64,000 bases of DNA from positions 1-64,000 of the forward strand of contig SIRU01000019.1 of assembly GCA_004366385.1 (NCBI GenBank), written 5' to 3'. Position numbers and translations under genes: made by a program. This stretch comes from Actinomycetota bacterium. GTDB taxonomy: Bacteria; Actinomycetota; Thermoleophilia; Gaiellales; Gaiellaceae. The notes beneath the pieces were generated by a model. That model made no database searches. It was not told the origin of the DNA and saw only the letters and a program-made list of their open reading frames with translations. Below, one piece after another: positions 32,539 through 41,344 of the stretch (position 1 is its first letter; each line of letters opens with the position of its first letter).

Positions 32539-33071
32539 TACGAGGCGGTGGCCAATTCGTGTCTGAGGCGCTCGAGCCGGCCGCGGACGCTGCCGTCCGC
32601 GCGGAACGAGCCGACCTGGAGGACGATGCCGCCGATCAGCGACGGGTCGACCGAGCGCGTGGCCTCGACCGTGCGGCCGGACGCCTGCTCGATCTGCTCG
32701 ACGATCGACCGTGCCTCCTCGTCGGTGAGCTCGTGCGCCGTCGTGAGCTCGACCGCGAGCCGGTTCTGCTCGCGTGCCACGAGCGCGTCGAGCTCCGCGC
32801 TCATCTCCGCGAGCTCGCCCGCGCGTCCCTTCTCGACGATCAGGCGGAGGAAGTTGCGGGTGAGGTCGTCCGAGCCCTCCGCGAGCTGCCCGAGGACGGC
32901 CGCCTTCTCGGCCGGGTCGACCTGCGGGTTGCGGAGGAAGGACTGGAGCTCGGGCACCTCGGCGGTCGCGGCCGCGACCGCGCCGAGCTCCGACGAGACC
33001 TCCTCGAGCCTTCCCTGCTCCCGGGCCGCCTCGAAGAGCGCCCGGGCGTACATGCGCTGCGCGACCGCCAC
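32538..33071 (-). CDS. atpH: F1Fo ATP synthase subunit delta
   Basis: AVAQRMYARALFEAAREQGRLEEV; DPSLIGGIVLQVG. Confidence 0.93.
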   Translation of the reverse strand: MAVAQRMYARALFEAAREQGRLEEVSSELGAVAAATAEVPELQSFLRNPQVDPAEKAAVLGQLAEGSDDLTRNFLRLIVEKGRAGELAEMSAELDALVAREQNRLAVELTTAHELTDEEARSIVEQIEQASGRTVEATRSVDPSLIGGIVLQVGSFRADGSVRGRLERLRHELATAS

Positions 33072-33074
33072 CGG

Positions 33075-33629
33075 CTAGGCCTGGTCTCCCTCGAGCGCGG
33101 AGAAGTCGAGCTCTGAGAGCGCCTCGTCGATCAGGCGGCGCTGGTCCTCGGCGTCGAGCACCTTGCCCGTGACGCGCGCGGTCGCCGCGAGGGTCAGGTC
33201 GGCGACCTCCGAGCGGATGGCGTCGAGCGAGCGCTTCGTCTCGGCGTCGATCTGCCGCTTCGTCTCTTCCAGCCGGCGGGCGCGCTCCTCGTCCGCCTCC
33301 TGCTTCACGCGCTCGATCTGCGCGTCCGCGACCTTGCGCGCGTCGGCGAGGATGTCGGCCGCCTCGCCCTTCGCCTCGCCGATCAGCGCGCGGTGCTGCT
33401 CGAGGAGCTCACGCGCCTCGGCACGTGCATTGTCGGCCTCCTCGACCGCCTTGCGAATGCGGTCGCGGCGCTCGTCGATCGTGCGCTGGATGGGGCCGAA
33501 CGCGAAGCGCTTGAGGACGTAGAACGTGATCGCGAAGCAGATCAGCGTCCAGATCATCAGCCCGGGGACGACGTCGATCAGCCCTCCGGAGCTCTCCTCG
33601 GTCGCGGCGAGTGGCAGGAACGCGAGCAT
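33075..33629 (-). CDS. atpF: F1Fo ATP synthase subunit b
   Basis: IDVVPGLMIWTLICFAITFYVLKRFAFGPIQRTIDERRDRI. Confidence 0.94.
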   Translation of the reverse strand: MLAFLPLAATEESSGGLIDVVPGLMIWTLICFAITFYVLKRFAFGPIQRTIDERRDRIRKAVEEADNARAEARELLEQHRALIGEAKGEAADILADARKVADAQIERVKQEADEERARRLEETKRQIDAETKRSLDAIRSEVADLTLAATARVTGKVLDAEDQRRLIDEALSELDFSALEGDQA

Positions 33630-33631
33630 GC

Positions 33632-33895
33632 TCAGATGAGGACGTAGGCGAGGATCCCGCCGAGCAGGCCGTAGAACACGACGGCCTCGGTGAGCGCGAA
33701 GCCGAGCCACTGGATGCCCGTGAGCTCGCCCTTGAGCTCGGGCTGGCGCGCCACGGCCTGGATCATCGACCCGAAGATGTTCCCGATGCCGATGCCGGCG
33801 CCGAGCGAGCCGAGGCCGATGCCGAGCGCCAGGGCGATCGCCTTCCCGGCGTCCGCGCCGTCCTCGGCGGCGGCGAGGAAGAAGAACGAAGACAT
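33632..33895 (-). CDS. atpE: F1Fo ATP synthase subunit c
   Basis: GAGIGIGNIFGSMIQAVARQPE; GFALTEAVVFYGLL. Confidence 0.95.
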   Translation of the reverse strand: MSSFFFLAAAEDGADAGKAIALALGIGLGSLGAGIGIGNIFGSMIQAVARQPELKGELTGIQWLGFALTEAVVFYGLLGGILAYVLI

Positions 33896-33912
33896 GGTGG
33901 GACCCTCCTTGC

Positions 33913-34779
33913 TTAGTGCTCGGGCTCGATGGCCGAGCCGATGTAGATGGCGGACAGGGCGGCGAAGATGTACGCCTGGATCGAGACGACGATGACGACC
34001 TCGAAGAGGTAGAAGAGCGTGGCCGCGGGCACGGTGACGACGGCCAGGGCGACGTTCCCCAGCACGAACATCAGCCCGATGACGGTGAGGATGAGCAGGT
34101 GGCCGGCGAGCATGTTTGCGTACAACCGGACGGAGAGTGAGATGAGACGCATGAACTGGCCGAGGATCTCGAGCGGCACGATCAGCGGCAGCAGCACCTT
34201 CGGCACCTCGGGAACCCAGCTCTTGAAGTAACCCCAGGCGCCGTTCGCCCGGATCCCCTCGACGTGCGTGAACACGAACGTCATCAGGGCGAGCGCGAGC
34301 GTGACCGAGAGCGTCGACGTGGCGGCGAAGATCGCGAGCGTGGGCAGCTCGACCCCGAAGATCTCGAAGCGCTCGTCCGAGAGCGGCAGCGGGACGAAGC
34401 TGATGAAGTTGAGGACCCAGATGAAGATCATCAGGCTCGCCACGTACGGGAACCAGCGGCCGATGGCCTTCGTCGGCAGGCCCTGCTCGGCGACCTGTAC
34501 CTGCGCGATCTCGTAGATCGTCTCTCCGACCGCCTGCTTGCGGTCCGGGCCTCTCCCCGCCTTCACGCGCATGAAGACGATCCCGATCACGATCGACACG
34601 ATCGTGCCCAGGAAGAGATAGGCGACGGCCTTGTTGATCGACATGTCGATCGGGCCGATCTGGATCTCCACCCACGGCTTGAGGTCCCACTCGTGCGACG
34701 GGTCGAAGTCCTCCGCGCCGAGCGCGGTGGACGGGAGCGCCAGCGCGAGGGCGAGCAGGGCGAAGAAGGCGCGCTTCAC
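33913..34779 (-). CDS. atpB: F1Fo ATP synthase subunit a
   Basis: ISLSVRLYANMLAGHLLI; C-terminal VSIQAYIFAALSAIYIGSAIEPEH. Confidence 0.95.
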   Translation of the reverse strand: MKRAFFALLALALALPSTALGAEDFDPSHEWDLKPWVEIQIGPIDMSINKAVAYLFLGTIVSIVIGIVFMRVKAGRGPDRKQAVGETIYEIAQVQVAEQGLPTKAIGRWFPYVASLMIFIWVLNFISFVPLPLSDERFEIFGVELPTLAIFAATSTLSVTLALALMTFVFTHVEGIRANGAWGYFKSWVPEVPKVLLPLIVPLEILGQFMRLISLSVRLYANMLAGHLLILTVIGLMFVLGNVALAVVTVPAATLFYLFEVVIVVSIQAYIFAALSAIYIGSAIEPEH

Positions 34780-35171
34780 GCGCTCGCCTCCCCGCCGAAG
34801 TACGTCGCGAGCCCGACCGCGAGCTCGACGGAGAACACGAGCGCGTACAGGAGCGCCGCGGCGATGCCGACGGTCTCGTCGCCCACGGTGACGATCACGA
34901 GCGGGATGCCGACGAGGAGCCCGCGTGAGGTTGTGCCGATGCCGCGCATCCCTGCGGCGGCGAGGTTATCCGTCCCGCCCGAGAGCCGCGCCAGTAGCAG
35001 CGCGAACAGCGTCGCGCCGACCCAGAGGACGGCGGCGAGCGCCCACGCGCGGAGCGGCCAGCCCGCGATCGCGAACACGGGGAGCGCGAGCGCGAGAACA
35101 GCCGCCGCGGCGAGGAGCGGCGCGATCCGGCTCGGCATTGGCCTGGGCGTGGAGAAGATGCCGGCGCTCAC
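34776..35171 (-). CDS. Small membrane protein, ATP synthase I-like
   Basis: Four hydrophobic segments, position directly upstream of atpB, 4-bp overlaps on both sides. Confidence 0.55.
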   Translation of the reverse strand: MSAGIFSTPRPMPSRIAPLLAAAAVLALALPVFAIAGWPLRAWALAAVLWVGATLFALLLARLSGGTDNLAAAGMRGIGTTSRGLLVGIPLVIVTVGDETVGIAAALLYALVFSVELAVGLATYFGGEASA

Positions 35172-35488
35172 CAGGAGTCCTCGTCGTCGTCCTGTGCCCG
35201 CAGGGGCGAGGCTTGCCTGGCCCTCGCGGGGTCGCCGGCTCCGTTCCGGGTCTGCAGGGGCCGGGCGTGCCCGGCCGTCTCCTGCGGCTCAGCGCGCGTG
35301 TACACGTAGTACACGGCGACCACCCCGAGCGGGATCCCGGCAAGCGCACCGATGAGCAGCCCGAGCTCGGGCGCGCCGAACGCCCAGCCGACGAGCGCCC
35401 CGATCCCCATCGCAAGGCCGAGGGCGGCGAAGAGCAGGCCCGAGGCGGTGGCGATCGAGTGCGGTGAGGAGGCCGCGTCCGGCGTCAT
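35168..35488 (-). CDS. atpZ: AtpZ/ATPase_gene1-like protein
   Basis: Two TM segments, GLLIGALAGIPLGVVAVYYVY; first gene of the ATP operon; TATGCT 9 nt upstream of ATG. Confidence 0.6.
   Translation of the reverse strand: MTPDAASSPHSIATASGLLFAALGLAMGIGALVGWAFGAPELGLLIGALAGIPLGVVAVYYVYTRAEPQETAGHARPLQTRNGAGDPARARQASPLRAQDDDEDSW
35197..35285. repeat. Pair of REP-like imperfect hairpins within the 3' coding part of atpZ
   Basis: CCCGCAGGGGCGAGGC-tt-GCCTGGCCCTCGCGGG (35197-35230) and GCAGGGGCCGGGC-gt-GCCCGGCC-gtct-CCTGC (35254-35285). Confidence 0.7.
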
Positions 35489-35580
35489 CCTGGCCTGAGC
35501 ATATCAGCGTGCTTGTAACAGTCGATTCCCGCTCCAGGAGCCGAATCCGGCGAGGTTCGTTACAGCGCTAGGATTGGCCG

Positions 35581-36303
35581 GTGGAACGCCTCGTCTTCGT
35601 GCACGGCAGCGTCGTCGGCGGCGCGGCGACCTGGCGCGCGCAGCGACCGCTCGCGGAGCGCTTCGAGCTGGTGGTGCTGGAGCGGCCGGGCTTCCCGCCA
35701 GGCCCGCCGGTCGAGCGCGTGGACTTCGAGGCGGACGCCGGGTGGCTCGCGGAGCTGCTCGAGGAGGGCGACCACCTCGTCGGGCACTCGTACGGCGGCG
35801 TGATCTGCCTGCTCGCGGCGGCGCGGCGGACGGAGGCGCTCGCGTCGCTCACGGTGGTGGAGCCGCCGGCGACGCAGGTCGCGCTCGACGTCCCCGCGGT
35901 CGCGGAGTTCGCCGAGGGCGGCGAGCGGCTGTGGGCGGAGGGGCCACGCGACGATCCGGGGGCGTTCCTGCGCCTGTTCCTGGCCGCAGTCGGCTCCGCG
36001 TACGACCCGCCCTCCCCGCTCCCGCCGGAGCTCGAGCAGACGGCGCGGATGCTGATGGACGAGCGCGGCCCGTGGGAGGCGGAGATCCCGCTGGACAAGG
36101 TGGCCGAGACGGAGTTCCCGAAGCTGGTCGTCTCGGCCGCGCACCACCCGGCGTTCGACGCGATCTGCGACCGCCTGGAGCGCGAGCTCGAAGCCGAGCG
36201 AGCCGTCTTCCCGGGCTACGGCCACGCAGCCCAGCGCCACCCTGACTTCAACGAGACGCTCGCCGGCTTCGTCGAGCGCGCATCATCGCGGACGAAGCGC
36301 TGA
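35581..36303 (+). CDS. Alpha/beta hydrolase
   Basis: VFVHGSVVGGAATWRAQ; VGHSYGGVICLLAA nucleophile elbow. Confidence 0.88.
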   Translation: MERLVFVHGSVVGGAATWRAQRPLAERFELVVLERPGFPPGPPVERVDFEADAGWLAELLEEGDHLVGHSYGGVICLLAAARRTEALASLTVVEPPATQVALDVPAVAEFAEGGERLWAEGPRDDPGAFLRLFLAAVGSAYDPPSPLPPELEQTARMLMDERGPWEAEIPLDKVAETEFPKLVVSAAHHPAFDAICDRLERELEAERAVFPGYGHAAQRHPDFNETLAGFVERASSRTKR

Positions 36304-36384
36304 CCCTGCGACCGACGCGACTGCACACGACCGGAAGCGGTCTTCCGGGCTGTCGGCACTGGTCTGTGTCGATCTAATGTCCAA

Positions 36385-37023
36385 ATGCTGGCCGGGTCCA
36401 CGCATGCCGCCGGCGCACAGCAACCGTCTGGGTTGCCCGGTGACCCGGCGCTGGAGAAGCGGCCGGCGCTCCAGCAGAACCGGGCCAGTGCGGGCATCCG
36501 GCTCCAGAAGCTGGGCGCGGACGATGTCTCGGAGTTGAGCATGGCGTCGTTCGGCGGAGATGGCCCGTCTACGCCGATCCTCGACACCTTCACGCGACCG
36601 AACGCCGGCAACCTGTGCATCAACGAGCCCGCGTGGGTGTGCAACGACCCGCTCGGCGGTCCATGGGTGCTCTCTGTCTTCGCTCAGCAGGCGGGCACGC
36701 CCGACAACGTGACGAGGGTCTCGTACCGGCACCAGAACTACCCCGGGGACGTCGAGCTCTACGCCTTGATCCCGGTGAAGCCGGCAAACGGCGGCGGAGT
36801 CAGCCTTGTCTTCAACGTCCGCCTGGTACCGGGCGGCAATTGGGACGATCCCAATGCTGTCCGCCACATGACCGAGCCTCCAAGAAACCCAGGGCGCTTC
36901 AAGGTCGTGATCCGTGCGCTCGGATCGGCGGCGGTCGATCTTAGGCGCTTGCGCGCTCTTGTTCGCCCGGCTCCTCAGCTCCGGCCAGCTCGCGCGCGCG
37001 TCTCCGGATCCGCGGGTTCATGA
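36385..37023 (+). CDS. Hypothetical protein; 3' end runs antisense into wecA, possibly truncated
   Basis: TCTAAT 6 nt upstream of ATG; ILDTFTRPNAGNLCINEPAWVCNDPLGGPWVLSV; overlaps the convergent gene by 83 bp. Confidence 0.45.
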   Translation: MLAGSTHAAGAQQPSGLPGDPALEKRPALQQNRASAGIRLQKLGADDVSELSMASFGGDGPSTPILDTFTRPNAGNLCINEPAWVCNDPLGGPWVLSVFAQQAGTPDNVTRVSYRHQNYPGDVELYALIPVKPANGGGVSLVFNVRLVPGGNWDDPNAVRHMTEPPRNPGRFKVVIRALGSAAVDLRRLRALVRPAPQLRPARARVSGSAGS

Positions 37024-38083
37024 GCTTCACGATCTCGAGCAGGTAGACGACGTAGACCGACGCCGCGAGCGCGAAGAGCGCGATCCCCACCACGAGCAGG
37101 GTTTCCCAGAGGTGCCACTCGCCGCCCTCGCGGAACGGGACGAAGCGCGTCGCGAGCGCCGCACCGGCGAGGCTCGCACACCACAGCCACATCGTCACCG
37201 CCGCCCGCCGCTGCGAGAACCCGATGTTGAGGAAGCGGTGGTGCAGGTGCGAGCGGTCGGCCGCGTAGATCGGAAGGTTGTGCTTCAGCCGCTTCGCGAC
37301 GACGAACGAGGTGTCCAGGATCGGCACCGCGAGGACGAGCAGCGGCAGCACGAGGACGACCGTCGACGCCGTCTTGAGCAGCCCCTGGATCGAGACCGCG
37401 GCGAGGATGAACCCGAGGCACAGCGCGCCCGAGTCGCCCATGAAGATCCGCGCCGGGAAGAAGTTGTGCCGGAGGAAGCCGAGGCACGCGCCGGCGACGA
37501 TCGCGGAGAGGATCGCGGGGTCGGTCTTCCCCAGCGACAGGGCCAGGATCGCGTACGTCGTGCCGGCGATCCCGCACACACCAGCGGCCAGCCCGTCGAG
37601 GCCGTCGAGGAAGTTGACCATGTTCATCACGGCGACGATGAAGAACATCGAGAGCGGGACGCCGAGCCAGGCGGGCAGGTCGACCACGCCGAGGAACGGG
37701 AACGTGAAGTGGTCGATCCAGACGCCGAACATGGGCGGGATCGAGGCCGCCACCACCTGCCCCGCGAGCTTCACGGTCGGTGAGAGCCCGCGGAAGTCGT
37801 CGACCGCGCCCACCACCGTCGCGACGGCCGCGCCGAGCAGGACGCCGCGGCTCTCCCCCGACAGGTCGAGGAACGCGAGGGCGGGCACGATGATCCCGAG
37901 GAAGATCGCGAGGCCGCCGAGCCGAGGGATCGTGCGGCGGTTGACGCGACGCTCGCCCGGCTCGTCGACGACCCCGAGCATGCGCGCCATCCCGCCCACT
38001 GCGGGCGTCAGCAGCACGACGATGACGAGCGCGAGGCCGGCCCCGTACAGGACCTCAGGCGTCGCCCGCAGCTCGTCCAGCAT
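36941..38083 (-). CDS. wecA: MraY/WecA-like undecaprenyl-phosphate sugar-1-phosphate transferase
   Basis: NRRTIPRLGGLAIFLG; NFLDGLDGLAAGV; MGDSGALCLGFILA; HHRFLNIGFSQRRA. Confidence 0.92.
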   Translation of the reverse strand: MLDELRATPEVLYGAGLALVIVVLLTPAVGGMARMLGVVDEPGERRVNRRTIPRLGGLAIFLGIIVPALAFLDLSGESRGVLLGAAVATVVGAVDDFRGLSPTVKLAGQVVAASIPPMFGVWIDHFTFPFLGVVDLPAWLGVPLSMFFIVAVMNMVNFLDGLDGLAAGVCGIAGTTYAILALSLGKTDPAILSAIVAGACLGFLRHNFFPARIFMGDSGALCLGFILAAVSIQGLLKTASTVVLVLPLLVLAVPILDTSFVVAKRLKHNLPIYAADRSHLHHRFLNIGFSQRRAAVTMWLWCASLAGAALATRFVPFREGGEWHLWETLLVVGIALFALAASVYVVYLLEIVKLMNPRIRRRARELAGAEEPGEQERASA

Positions 38084-38089
38084 CGCGCG

Positions 38090-38728
38090 TTACTTCGTCC
38101 CGTACAGCCGGTCGCCTGCGTCGCCCAGGCCGGGGAGGATGTAGCCCTTCTCGTTCAGGCCCCGGTCGACGGAGGCCACGACGATGCGAACGTCGGGATG
38201 ATCGCGGTGCACGCGCTCGATCCCCTCGGGCGCGGCGATCAGCGCGATCAGCCGCACCGAGGTCGCGCCGGCCCGCTTCACCGTCTCGACGGCGGCCGCG
38301 GTCGAGTTCCCGGTCGCGAGCATCGGGTCGAGGAGGATGACGTCGCGGTCGGCGAGGTCCTCCGGCAGCTTCACGTAGTACTCGACCGGCTCGAGCGTCT
38401 CCTCGTCGCGGAAGAGCCCGATGAAGCCGACGCGCGCACCCGGCACGAGCGAGAGCACGGCGTCGAGCATCCCGATCCCCGCGCGCAGGATCGGGCACAC
38501 CGCGACCTTCTTCCCGGAGATCCGCCGTGCGGTCATGCGCTCGAGCGGCGTCTCGATCTCGACCTCCTCGTCCGCGAGGTCCTTCGTCGCCTCGTAGGTG
38601 AGCAGCAGCGTGAGCTCGTTCACGAGCTGCCGGAACATCTGCGTCGTCGTCGTCACGTCCCGCAGCAGCCCGAGCTTGTGCTGGACCAGCGGGTGCGTGA
38701 CCTCGGTCAGCGTCTCTGTCGCAACCAT
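38090..38728 (-). CDS. upp: Uracil phosphoribosyltransferase
   Basis: [31 protein letters not shown]. Confidence 0.96.
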   Translation of the reverse strand: MVATETLTEVTHPLVQHKLGLLRDVTTTTQMFRQLVNELTLLLTYEATKDLADEEVEIETPLERMTARRISGKKVAVCPILRAGIGMLDAVLSLVPGARVGFIGLFRDEETLEPVEYYVKLPEDLADRDVILLDPMLATGNSTAAAVETVKRAGATSVRLIALIAAPEGIERVHRDHPDVRIVVASVDRGLNEKGYILPGLGDAGDRLYGTK

Positions 38729-38740
38729 CGTGGCTCCCTC

Positions 38741-40030
38741 TCAGCCGAAGGTCGGATACGAGCCCTTGCCGGGGTACAGCGGGCGGCGCTCGCAGAGCGC
38801 CGCGGCACGAGCGGCGAGCGCAGGGAGATCGGCGCCGGAGTCGAGCGCCTCACAGATGAGCCGCCCCACCTCGCGGAAGTCGTCCGGGTCGAAGCCGCGG
38901 ATCGTCGGCGCGGGCGTGCCGACGCGCAGCCCGGACGCCACGGTCGGCGGCCGCTCGTCGAACGGGATCGTGTTGCGATTCACCGTGATCGCGACCTCGG
39001 CGAGGCGCTCCTCCGCGTCCTTCCCCGTCCACTCGGTGCGGCGGAGGTCGACGAGCAGGAGGTGCGTGTCGGTGCCGCCGGTCAGCACGTCGAGCCCGCC
39101 CTCCTGGAGCGTCTCCGCGAGCACGTCCGCGTTCGTGCGCACCGCGCGCTGGTACTCGCGAAACGGCGCGGACGCTGCGATCCCGAAGCACGCGGCCTTC
39201 GCGGCGATGACGTGATTCAGCGGCCCGCCCTGCATCCCCGGGAACACCGCCCGGTCGACCGCCTGCGCGTGCTCCTCGCGGCAGAGGACGAACCCCGAGC
39301 GCGGCCCGGCCAGCGTCTTGTGCGTGGTCGAGGTCACGAAGTCGCAGTGCGGTACCGGGCTCGGGTGGATCCCCGCCGCGACGAGCCCGGCGAAGTGGGC
39401 CATGTCGCAGAGGAGCAGGGCGCCGACCTCGTCCGCGATCTCGCGGAACCGCGCCGCGTCCACGGCGCGGGGGTACGCGGAGCCGCCGCAGACGATCAGC
39501 TTCGGCCGGTGCTCCTTCGCGAGCGCGAGCACCTCGTCGTGGTCGACGACGTACGTCTCGCGCGAGACGCCGTAGTGCACCACGTCGTACAGCCGGCCCG
39601 AGAAGTTGACCTTCAGCCCGTGCGTCAGGTGGCCGCCGTGGGAGAGCTCGAGGGAGAGGATCGTGTCCCCCGGCTGCAGGCACGCGAAGTAGACGGCCAT
39701 GTTCGTCTGCGCGCCCGCGTGCGGCTGCACGTTCGCGTGCTCGGCTCCGAAGAGGGCCTTCGCGCGGTCGATTGCGAGCTGCTCGATCTCGTCCACGACC
39801 TCGCAGCCGCCGTAGTAGCGGCGGCCCGGGTAACCCTCCGAGTACTTGTTCGTGGGGACGCTGCCGACCGCCTCGAGCATCGCCGGCCAGGTGAAGTTCT
39901 CGGAGGCGATCAGCTCGATCTCGCCGCGCTGGCGCTCGAGCTCGCGCTCGAGGAGCGCGGCCACCTCCGGATCGACGTCCGCGAGGCCCGCGACGCGGAG
40001 CAACTCGAGCGTCAGGGGGGCGACTGCCAT
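38741..40030 (-). CDS. glyA: Serine hydroxymethyltransferase
   Basis: [33 protein letters not shown]. Confidence 0.96.
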   Translation of the reverse strand: MAVAPLTLELLRVAGLADVDPEVAALLERELERQRGEIELIASENFTWPAMLEAVGSVPTNKYSEGYPGRRYYGGCEVVDEIEQLAIDRAKALFGAEHANVQPHAGAQTNMAVYFACLQPGDTILSLELSHGGHLTHGLKVNFSGRLYDVVHYGVSRETYVVDHDEVLALAKEHRPKLIVCGGSAYPRAVDAARFREIADEVGALLLCDMAHFAGLVAAGIHPSPVPHCDFVTSTTHKTLAGPRSGFVLCREEHAQAVDRAVFPGMQGGPLNHVIAAKAACFGIAASAPFREYQRAVRTNADVLAETLQEGGLDVLTGGTDTHLLLVDLRRTEWTGKDAEERLAEVAITVNRNTIPFDERPPTVASGLRVGTPAPTIRGFDPDDFREVGRLICEALDSGADLPALAARAAALCERRPLYPGKGSYPTFG

Positions 40031-40040
40031 CGGCCGGATG

Positions 40041-40649
40041 CTACTCCCCGAGGGCGCCGTCGACGGCCGCCAGAGCATCCTGCGCGGAGACTGCGCCCTC
40101 GCGCAGCACGCGGGCCTCCTCGCCGGTGAGGTCGAGCACCGTCGACGGCGTCCCGGGCAACTCGCCCGCGTCGAGCACGACCGAGACGGCGGAGAGGATC
40201 GAGACCGGCACGTCCTCGACGCGACGCGGGTCCGGACCGCCGTGGACGTTCGCGCTCGTCGCCGCGACCGCGGGAACTCCGGCGAGCACGTCGGCGGTGG
40301 CCGGAGACAGCTCCGGGACGCGGACGCCGATCGTCCCCGGCCGGTCGCCGGTCAGCTGTCCGTAGCGTCGGGCGGGGTTCGGCAGCACGAGCGTGTACGG
40401 GCCGGGGAGCAGCATGCGCGCGACGCGCTCGCTCTCGCCGGCGAGCTCGGGCACGAGCTCGACGAGCCGGTCCACGCTGCCGGCGAGGAGCGCGAGCGGC
40501 CGGCCCTGCGGTCGGCCCTTCAGCTCGGAGAGGGCGCGAACCGACTCGACCGAGTCCGGCGAGCACGCGAGCCCGTAGACCGTGTCCGTCGGGAGCACAA
40601 CGAGGTCGCCCGCGCGCAGCGCGGCGACGGCGTCGACGGCGGTGCTCAC
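40041..40649 (-). CDS. L-threonylcarbamoyladenylate synthase (Sua5/YrdC)
   Basis: [27 protein letters not shown]. Confidence 0.92.
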   Translation of the reverse strand: MSTAVDAVAALRAGDLVVLPTDTVYGLACSPDSVESVRALSELKGRPQGRPLALLAGSVDRLVELVPELAGESERVARMLLPGPYTLVLPNPARRYGQLTGDRPGTIGVRVPELSPATADVLAGVPAVAATSANVHGGPDPRRVEDVPVSILSAVSVVLDAGELPGTPSTVLDLTGEEARVLREGAVSAQDALAAVDGALGE

Positions 40650-41053
40650 GGCAGGACGGCCCAGCCGAGCGAGCGCCCCGCGTCGGCGAGCCGGCGGTCG
40701 AACGTGACGAGGGGCAAGAAGCCCTCCGCGGCACCCGCGCGTTCGGCTGCCTCGAGGTGAAGGGCGTCGAGCGTGCGCACTCCCGTAGCTTCGGCGATCT
40801 GGGCAGCGCGATCGGAGGACGCGTCGTCGATCCCGATCGAGAGCGCTCCCGCCCAGTCGTCCGCAAAGAGACGTTGCGCCTCTGCGAGCGCACCCCCAGA
40901 GAGCGCACGGGCAAGGTTGCGCCGCACCTCGACCGCGCAGAAGCAGGCGCTGACCCAGGATCGGTCACCCCGCAGGATCTCGTCCGCGAGTGGAGAGTCG
41001 GGCTCGTCGAGGTAGAGCTTCAGGAGCGCGCTTGCCTCGGCGTAGAGCGTCAC
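40646..41053 (-). CDS. PIN-domain VapC-like toxin
   Basis: LYAEASALLKLYLDEPDS; GVRTLDALHLEAA; LVTFDRRLADA. Confidence 0.88.
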   Translation of the reverse strand: MTLYAEASALLKLYLDEPDSPLADEILRGDRSWVSACFCAVEVRRNLARALSGGALAEAQRLFADDWAGALSIGIDDASSDRAAQIAEATGVRTLDALHLEAAERAGAAEGFLPLVTFDRRLADAGRSLGWAVLP

Positions 41054-41343
41054 TCTCCGCGGTCTTCCGCGATCAGCTCCTCGACCGTCATCTTCCCTTT
41101 GAAACGCGGCCGTTTCCTGGTCGTGTCGATGCCACCCGATCGACCGGGGCGGATCCAGCCTTCGCGGATGCCTTGCTCGATCCGCTCTTCGGCGGAGAGC
41201 GCGCGGATCTCGGCCTTCGCCCTGCCGCGGTCGGTCACGACGATCGTCTCGCCCGCCGCCGCGCGAGCGAGGTACTCGGACAGCTTCGCCTTCAGCTCTC
41301 GGACGCCCACGTAGGTAGTCACGATATCGCGCATTGTAGTCAT
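41050..41343 (-). CDS. Phd/YefM-type antitoxin
   Basis: VGVRELKAKLSEYLARAAAGETIVVTDRGRAKAEIRAL; 4-bp overlap with toxin. Confidence 0.87.
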   Translation of the reverse strand: MTTMRDIVTTYVGVRELKAKLSEYLARAAAGETIVVTDRGRAKAEIRALSAEERIEQGIREGWIRPGRSGGIDTTRKRPRFKGKMTVEELIAEDRGE

Positions 41344-41344
41344 G

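Noticed and set aside
30501-33116. 871-aa plus-strand ORF antisense to atpG/A/H
   Set aside because: Composition artefact of high GC; no recognisable domain; opposite strand is ATP synthase.
38198-40129. 643-aa plus-strand ORF antisense to upp/glyA
   Set aside because: Antisense shadow ORF; the real genes are on the minus strand.
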